Source: Bacteriovoracaceae bacterium (GTDB taxonomy: Bacteria; Bdellovibrionota; Bacteriovoracia; Bacteriovoracales; Bacteriovoracaceae). Taken from it: a stretch of DNA of 11,986 nucleotides. The DNA lies in NCBI GenBank assembly GCA_947448095.1, contig CANFNN010000068.1, positions 1 through 11,986 on the forward strand, written 5' to 3'. Each line of letters opens with the position of its first letter. Position 1 is the first letter of the stretch. A program made the translations under genes and the position numbers. Positions 9,001-11,986 of this stretch are shown here, in pieces. Under the pieces are notes generated by a model, which searched no databases, was not told where the DNA came from, and saw only the letters and a list, made by a program, of their open reading frames with translations.

Positions 9001-9265
9001 GTAAAGTGGTGGTGCCATCTAAAATAAATTCATACGTAACTGTTCCAACATTTCCTGAGACCGTAACTCCAAATACAGCAGATGTAGAATTTGTAAGGAT
9101 GATTGGATCTAGGACAGGAGTGAATGAAGAAATCTCAACCGCATGAACTGCGCTACCCGTCCCAGCAGGAGCATCTTCTAAATTATTGAAGGCGCCACTG
9201 CCAGACTTGTTACATGATGAAACAAGTAACAGGATGAATAAGATAATAAAAAGACGCAAACTCAT
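3032..9265 (-). CDS. Giant surface lipoprotein: alternating Ig-like modules plus C-terminal NHL beta-propeller
   Basis: 2077 residues. The start is ATG at 9263-9265, with TAGGTG five bases upstream. It gives a lipoprotein signal peptide with lipobox VSSC, lipidated Cys18 and Asn at +2, so outer-membrane sorting is plausible. Residues 43-1022 are ten beta-sandwich modules of two alternating types: A (about 88 residues, starting V-x-I-[ST]-x-F-T-P) and B (about 109 residues, with DxDxD and W-x-LD, usually ending in VNNPPPPPG-type linkers). Starts are A1 43, B1 131, A2 240, B2 328, A3 437, B3 525, A4 634, B4 722, A5 831 and B5 919. Two more divergent Ig-like segments fill about 1023-1232. From ACNDLDPGEICTLAG (1233) to the end come NHL-type blades, for example at about 1476-1502, 1627-1652, 1699-1725 and 2048-2077, with D/N-x-LY-[VI]-S/A-[DE]-x4-x-[IR]-R patterns. 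Ser/Thr/Asn-rich. Probably an exposed adhesin or scaffold; function is inferred. Last gene of its operon. Confidence 0.85.
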   Translation of the reverse strand: MSLRLFIILFILLLVSSCNKSGSGAFNNLEDAPAGTGSAVHAVEISSFTPVLDPIILTNSTSAVFGVTVSGNVGTVTYEFILDGTTTLQSGNSAFLEVLGSSLSAGSHVIKVVASNISSSAEKVFNVKKNSPTSIVSFTPALTGSSLNCGTGSLTFSGIMSDTDGDAFVTSWELDSQIVNVSTPFTTTTTISPFSELVYAPYFSKAGSHTLTLKVFDGHETTQKTWSFSVNNPPPPPGSVAITSFTPVLSPVVLTSTSLTTFGVTIADGAGSVNYDFIIDNSITLQSSATSFLSILGSTLTPGFHSLKVVASNPTSQAEKTFNLRKNTPPSISNFSPALTGSSISCSGGSLVLNASLADIDTDAVTVSWKLDNAPVVPSTSFTSVSSTGSASALTYTPDCSKVGFHVFELTLSDGYETFSQTWTASVINPTPTPGNVQISTFTPTLSPVVLTGATSATFAVSIVDGAGIVNYEFKLDNTTVLQTSTTPYLILDGSSLSSGTHVLKVKVSNSISFDEKSFTVRKNSPTSIVTFNPAVSGASLNCGTGSLAFSGIMNDFDSDSFVSTWELDSQVVNSSTAFTTVTTITPYSEIVYAPDCTKAGSHTLTLKVFDGYETTQKTWSFTVNNPPPPPGSVAITSFTPVVTPVVLTGSSSTTFGLTIADGAGAVSYDFLLDNSTMLQSSATSFLSVLGSTLTPGYHSLKVVARNATSQDEKIFNLRKNTLPSISTYNPALTGNTMSCSGGSLALSASFTDVDMDAVSVTWKLDNVPVVPSTSFTSISSSASATTMTYTPDCTKVGFHVFELSLFDGYETYTQSWTASVNNPPTPPGNVQISTFTPTVSPVVLTGATNATFAVSIVDGAGVVNYEFKLDNTTVLQSSTTPYLILDGSTLSVGNHVLKVKGSNSVSYDEKSFNIRRNALPTSVAYAPSLTGASVNCSAAAITFDTTVIDADYDAITKSWELDGVPIVHNPPAVTVSSNPNYGRLDYIPDCSTTGSHTMTFKGYDGYETYSLSWAFNVTNPAQESLGTTSPSGSNIVVLSTESTKAFTARASTGIPPYTFRWTIKRTGFPDVLKLTESNVTESSFNLSSSDLVYGDQTVAVVLTDSSSSNNPALPADRSWTVYKNQKPQITSITPSSLKKLNSGTVTVLSALVSDSSDTFTSTISRGVASCSTPSTCGLSSVTLPLATGTFSASFTSGTTFVGNNDFTLNVTDSHGESSSTQYSLNANYFSQACNDLDPGEICTLAGMPGIGDELDLTIAGNSSKVRIHPSMMSVHNLGLTRNNIFITDMGMHVVWYWNRQATSFQLGPYTIPANSIKSIIGVPGFSTTISAAASFGTLTTTQLGNFFLNTPTGVTNTTSGTGSSMVTNLYIGESSANRVLRIQFNNASSSASVLPSAAVLGCGASTNLLDVEVDTSSAPNKLYATCNNNSVLRNLDLSSASAFATTAPTAFVVVATGAGTPYSDGAIPGTAFTGQVGGLAFDPVDKLLYFTETNTCRLRVLNPAGNGTVNLLDSFSIAGGNIKTISGGLNGATWCANPLGYYGTTTTTQFGALRGVQPYRVSGVLKGFFVSDTTYHRVVFINQSASTITIGNRAVPAYNAGIVFGLNNMSGAANNNGTLLGGKGSSLNSPWDIALDGGVLYVSDYGNSRIRSLIIDDNAATPAITANGTVATAIGSIPKAGYNESPTLQAQNVQFNTPQTIKYDSTNNRLLISDSLNYRIRSLSLATGVVDTLIGSGTYADQINQANPLQLSMRGPHDIDIHKYAGSEFPIFADSILGNGGAFNNIIRTLNSYGDIENVVGTDTDAGKTNVIAGIQAATTWAGANFALFNNQPAVITPINNPSGLGSDGPGNILYVASYTDHCIHKIDGSGIISMFAGLCGTSGTTSGSLATARFTNPWDLEMDTLYPGNFFIIDSTSSATSLLKYVNTSSTPRSILGTIVGAYSVEALSLAPGPNFANAVAVNNDQVCFANGRFIGPLTTQFATQSVICYARAGSGSLSLYVGNRNNPGLGTPIFRGRSQKYDEDEGIGMGYGGLDPVNNPVQLGGPEGLAFDANGNLYISEAKGQSIRMVKKWW
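6512..7693 (-). repeat. Internal super-repeat, copy 2 (modules B3-A4-B4-A5)
   Basis: This encodes residues 525-918, directly abutting copy 1. Modules pair as B1/B3, A2/A4, B2/B4 and A3/A5. A3 and A5 are about 85% identical as protein by eye, higher than the DNA identity sampled, which points to selection on the protein after an old duplication. The flanking A1 and B5 are more divergent. Confidence 0.85.
7694..8875 (-). repeat. Internal super-repeat, copy 1 (modules B1-A2-B2-A3)
   Basis: This encodes residues 131-524 of the giant lipoprotein. It aligns with copy 2 at a constant offset of 1182 bases (394 codons) at every place checked, for example 8523/7341, 8037/6855 and 7718/6536, so the copies carry no net insertions or deletions. 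Nucleotide identity in a stretch compared by eye is roughly three quarters. Confidence 0.85.
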
Positions 9266-9272
9266 ACAACAC

Positions 9273-9833
9273 CTAAAGTTTGTAAACAATTCCAAATAAT
9301 AAATTAATTTCAGTTGCCGTAGAATTTCCTGAACCTGCAAGCTGAATATAACGAGTCTCTGCTTTGAAATTAATTTTTTTCGTAAAGTACTTCTCAACTC
9401 CTAAAGTTGCCCCAAGCCCAGCGTAGGCATTTTTAACAGATTGAAATTGTCTCTGATAAAAACCTAGTCCTATAAAGGGAGACAAGTCCTGAGTTCTTTT
9501 AACATCAAAAAAGGGATCTTTAGCTTTATCGTCATGTGAGAAAGTCAAAGGATAATAGTTGGCTCCTAAATCAAGGCCATAGCCCAAATCAGAGCCAGAA
9601 TAATCCGCAACCAAGATTGAATAACCGGCGACCATTTCAAAATTATTCAATAATGGATATTGATAACCAATGCGAAAAGCAGAAGGGTTACTTATATTAG
9701 TCGTTGCTCCACCTGCTTTCGCGTTTATTGCGAAATAACCACCTGTCAGGCTGATCTTTCCTTCTGAAGCCATAGCGGCACCAGAAAGGAATACTAAAGC
9801 GAGAAAGCTAAGCCGAATGCTTATGAGATTCAA
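9273..9833 (-). CDS. Small outer-membrane beta-barrel protein
   Basis: 186 residues from a TTG start at 9831-9833. I chose this start because AAAGGAG lies six bases upstream and it yields a clean signal peptide (NLISIRLSFLALVFLSGAAMA, cleavage after AMA). The mature part alternates hydrophobic and polar residues in short strands with Gly and aromatic residues (for example GYFAINA, FEMVAGYSILVADY, SPFIGLGFYQRQF, KAETRYIQL) and ends in strand-like LLFGIVYKL. This suggests an 8-stranded OmpX/OmpW-size barrel; I do not recognise the exact family. The start overlaps the upstream rotor-like gene by 26 bases, and the stop codon sits in the ribosome binding site of the lipoprotein gene, so translation is likely coupled on both sides. 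Probable role: outer-membrane partner or anchor for the envelope complex of this operon (inference). Confidence 0.75.
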   Translation of the reverse strand: MNLISIRLSFLALVFLSGAAMASEGKISLTGGYFAINAKAGGATTNISNPSAFRIGYQYPLLNNFEMVAGYSILVADYSGSDLGYGLDLGANYYPLTFSHDDKAKDPFFDVKRTQDLSPFIGLGFYQRQFQSVKNAYAGLGATLGVEKYFTKKINFKAETRYIQLAGSGNSTATEINLLFGIVYKL

Positions 9834-11484
9834 TCTCTGCTCCTTTATCGTCCTCAACAATATGTTTAGAGAACTCAACCTTTAGATATTTTTGGGCTTC
9901 AATCGCCATAAGGTTTTTCCAATGATTTTGTTCATCAAAATTCACCCCTACTTGATCAATGCGCTTCAAATGAGTTGAAAAAACCATTTTTTTCTTATCA
10001 TCAAGTTTTTCACTTACAATTCGGATATAATTGCGCGAAGAATTAATTAGAACAAGTGCCCATTTCTCGATAGGAAAGGTATCAACCACGATCTTAAGCT
10101 TATCTTCTTCAAGTTCAAATACTTTAAAAAACGCTGGCCGAACCTTTAAGATGAACGAGTCCGCTTGTAATGTGTCGTAAATATCTTTTTCATCTTCAAC
10201 ATTAACTCGATCAAGATATGACAAGAGCTCTTTGTCTTTTTTGTAATTCTCAAGCATCTTCACTTGAAACCAAGGCTCAATCTCAAGAGCTTTACGAAGA
10301 TAGTCTTTAATAATTTTTGGATCAATAACCACATTGGCATTTCTATTCTCTAGCAATTTACCCCATGATCCAGGATAGGCTTTTTTAGCAATTTCAAGCG
10401 AGAAAGATTTGGGAACAAGATTAAGAATGATAAAGGCATGTTCAGAATCAATCGTTTTGAAAAAATTAACTGCCTTGTCACCTAATCGCCAAACCTGAAT
10501 TAAAAGATCTTCCCAATCTCTGTCATTAGCACAAAAGTCTCTTTCACGAGTCATGACATCAAGGGTTTTCATACAAGTCTGATTAATCATGCCAGAGCTA
10601 GAAAAAGCTTGTAGCCAGTTAGTGTTTCGGCCCATTTTAAAAATAGTTTTCTGAGATTCTTGAGAGAATTCAAAAATAAGGGAGCCGAGATTTACCGGAT
10701 TCCCTTGGCACAATGAATCTAAGGCAATCACATCTTTCAAAGTGGGAAATGTTTTACTTTGTTCAATTTGATTAAGCTTGATGTGAACAATGTCGAGCGT
10801 CTTAATTGGGTCATGAAAAGTCACATCCCCTTGCACGTCAGTTTTGCCACTGCGAGCTGACGCCTGTGCAGTTGCCGAAGGCATTGAAGGAGTTGGAATT
10901 CCTTGAGGTGCATTTGAAATGTTATTTGGGGTTTTAATCGATCCAACACTCCATCTCATCATAAGGCCAAGAAGAATTGCTGCACCAATGAAGCCACCTA
11001 CGATGTAAAAAATATAATTGGGTGTCGCTTGTTCAGAAACTTTTAGTTTCTTTTCAATTTTCACTTCATCGCGATAGGGAATTAGTCTCAAATAAACAGA
11101 AAGCTCTTGCTTGATGTCAGCTAATTTCTGTTCTTCGAAATTTAATGGAACAGAGACGTCAATAAAAACCTTAATGACTCGATTTCTAAGAAAGCTTAAA
11201 GATGTAGTCGGATCATCCCATTCATCAACAATCTCTTCAGAATCGGCATCATGATAAGGCAAGTTTTCTTCGCCGTTATTTCCTTTGACCGGGACTCTTC
11301 TTAAAGGCTGAATCTTTACCTGGATAAAGAAAGGCTCACCAGGGTATCTCCTTGCAAAATAGCTTGAAGCTTCTTTCACCATTTTATCTTCAAGCTCTAT
11401 GACTCGAGGATGATCGAGTTGAGGGGCCTGCGAAAAAGCAGAAAAAGAAAACAAACTTACAAGGATGCAAAGAATAAACTTCAT
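9808..11484 (-). CDS. Membrane protein resembling a FliF-like / FliG-like fusion (rotor-like)
   Basis: 558 residues from ATG at 11482-11484. Segments: signal peptide 1-18 (AFS|QA); periplasmic part 24-150; one TM helix at about 157-177 (IFYIVGGFIGAAILLGLMMRW); a Pro/Ser/Ala/Gln-rich linker 185-215; a helical cytoplasmic region 228-540; a charged tail. The periplasmic part looks like the FliF/YscJ ring-building domain next to the last TM: an opening helix (RVIELEDKMVKEASSYF), then VIKVFIDVSVPLNFEEQKLADIKQEL and a D-x-V-x-I strand. The cytoplasmic part recalls the FliG middle and C-terminal domains: DRVNVEDEKDIYDTL, FFKVFELEEDKLKIVV (acidic Glu459-Glu460-Asp461 where FliG has its DD turn) and EKWALVLINSS. 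Both matches are by eye and remote. The start forms an ATGA overlap with the MotB-like gene, with GAGAG six bases upstream. If right, it would be a ring/rotor partner for the adjacent stator protein; otherwise a novel single-pass envelope protein. Confidence 0.6.
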   Translation of the reverse strand: MKFILCILVSLFSFSAFSQAPQLDHPRVIELEDKMVKEASSYFARRYPGEPFFIQVKIQPLRRVPVKGNNGEENLPYHDADSEEIVDEWDDPTTSLSFLRNRVIKVFIDVSVPLNFEEQKLADIKQELSVYLRLIPYRDEVKIEKKLKVSEQATPNYIFYIVGGFIGAAILLGLMMRWSVGSIKTPNNISNAPQGIPTPSMPSATAQASARSGKTDVQGDVTFHDPIKTLDIVHIKLNQIEQSKTFPTLKDVIALDSLCQGNPVNLGSLIFEFSQESQKTIFKMGRNTNWLQAFSSSGMINQTCMKTLDVMTRERDFCANDRDWEDLLIQVWRLGDKAVNFFKTIDSEHAFIILNLVPKSFSLEIAKKAYPGSWGKLLENRNANVVIDPKIIKDYLRKALEIEPWFQVKMLENYKKDKELLSYLDRVNVEDEKDIYDTLQADSFILKVRPAFFKVFELEEDKLKIVVDTFPIEKWALVLINSSRNYIRIVSEKLDDKKKMVFSTHLKRIDQVGVNFDEQNHWKNLMAIEAQKYLKVEFSKHIVEDDKGAEIESHKHSA

Positions 11485-11986
11485 AACCAACTCTCTTTTT
11501 CGGGCGAAATAACGATAATTACCGTTCTCGAATATTCATTTTTTTCTTTTTCAGTAGCAGTCTTCATTTCTGGAATGAGCTCATCAATAAGGTGCATTTC
11601 CCCTGCTCCGGCAATTTCCATACGATTCAGAGGAATGCCTGCGTTCTGCATCGCTCTCATAGCTGAAATTGATCTCAATGCGCTCAGTTCGAGATTGTCC
11701 TTGTAGCGTCTATGATTAATTGATGAAACTTTCTTCTTATCCGTAAAACCTTTGATCGAAAGACTATAAGTGCCTGCATAGGGTAAATATTTATCCACAA
11801 ATTTCTGAAGGATGGCGACACCTTCTGGTCGAATGTCAGTTTGGCCGGATTTAAAGAAAGAAAAACGTCCAAATGAAACAAGGATTTTGTTGTTGGACTG
11901 TTGAATTTTAACATCAAGACCTTCAAGATCCTTTCTATCAAACATGCTTGTCGATTTCTCACTACTTCTTAAAATGTCCGATGGGA
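11481..11986 (-). CDS. MotB/OmpA-like peptidoglycan-binding protein, C-terminal part (5' end outside window)
   Basis: The last 167 residues are visible; the frame stays open to the right edge, so the N-terminus (where a MotB or OmpA-like anchor would be) is missing. The visible part is an OmpA/MotB C-terminal domain: FSFFKSGQTDIRPEG opening, SIKGFTD with the conserved Asp (codon 11739-11741), N-x-x-LS-x-x-R in the following helix (NLELSALRS), GIPLNRMEIAGAGE, and a late Arg (codon 11526-11528) in EYSRTVIIVI. In OmpA the Asp and Arg bind meso-diaminopimelate of peptidoglycan; both are present. Helix order and spacing fit MotB better than Pal. Its TGA overlaps the ATG of the rotor-like gene. Likely a stator-type or anchoring subunit; whether a MotA-like gene lies upstream cannot be seen. 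The internal ATG at 11945 is not a likely start, because the frame continues upstream and the domain would be cut close. Confidence 0.8.
   Translation of the reverse strand, partial: PSDILRSSEKSTSMFDRKDLEGLDVKIQQSNNKILVSFGRFSFFKSGQTDIRPEGVAILQKFVDKYLPYAGTYSLSIKGFTDKKKVSSINHRRYKDNLELSALRSISAMRAMQNAGIPLNRMEIAGAGEMHLIDELIPEMKTATEKEKNEYSRTVIIVISPEKESWL

Noticed and set aside
9266..9397. Longer N-terminus of the giant lipoprotein starting at 9397
   Set aside because: It would overlap the barrel gene by over 100 bases and bury the lipoprotein signal peptide; ATG 9265 has its own ribosome binding site and gives a proper lipobox.

Overview
The window looks like chromosomal DNA of a Gram-negative, fairly AT-rich bacterium. 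It carries a lipobox lipoprotein, an outer-membrane barrel protein, Sec signal peptides and a MotB/OmpA-type peptidoglycan-binding domain. The style (a giant Ig-like plus NHL surface lipoprotein, a secreted papain-like protease, extra motor-type genes) recalls Bdellovibrionota, in particular Bacteriovorax-like predators. That placement is an impression from protein style, not a proven assignment. The window is almost entirely coding; the only sizeable gap is the divergent intergenic region at about 2203-2343.

Left block (1-2343). A two-gene minus-strand operon is read from a good sigma70-type promoter at 2236-2264. It holds a dicarboxylate/amino-acid:cation symporter of the DAACS family (979-2202) and, overlapping it by 8 bases, a secreted papain-like (C1) cysteine protease that runs off the left edge (1-986). 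Divergent to it on the plus strand is a six-helix rhomboid intramembrane serine protease (2344-3030).

Right block (3032-11986). A tightly packed minus-strand operon enters from beyond the right edge. In transcription order it holds: (1) the C-terminal part of a MotB/OmpA-like peptidoglycan-binding protein; (2) a signal-peptide/periplasmic-domain/one-TM/cytoplasmic protein that reads as a FliF-like plus FliG-like fusion, starting in an ATGA overlap; (3) a small outer-membrane beta-barrel with a TTG start that overlaps the previous gene by 26 bases; and (4) a 2077-residue lipoprotein starting 7 bases after the barrel gene. The lipoprotein has ten alternating beta-sandwich modules, two further Ig-like segments and a C-terminal NHL-type beta-propeller. 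The operon ends at a hairpin/T-tract terminator that lies inside the last codons of the convergent rhomboid gene.

How the genes may work together. The right-hand operon spans all envelope layers: peptidoglycan (MotB-like), inner membrane and cytoplasm (rotor-like), outer membrane (barrel) and a lipid-anchored, probably surface-exposed giant. The most interesting reading is a non-flagellar rotor/stator-type envelope machine coupled to a large adhesin-like lipoprotein. This is inference from domain resemblance and tight operon structure; no such system is shown to function by the sequence alone.
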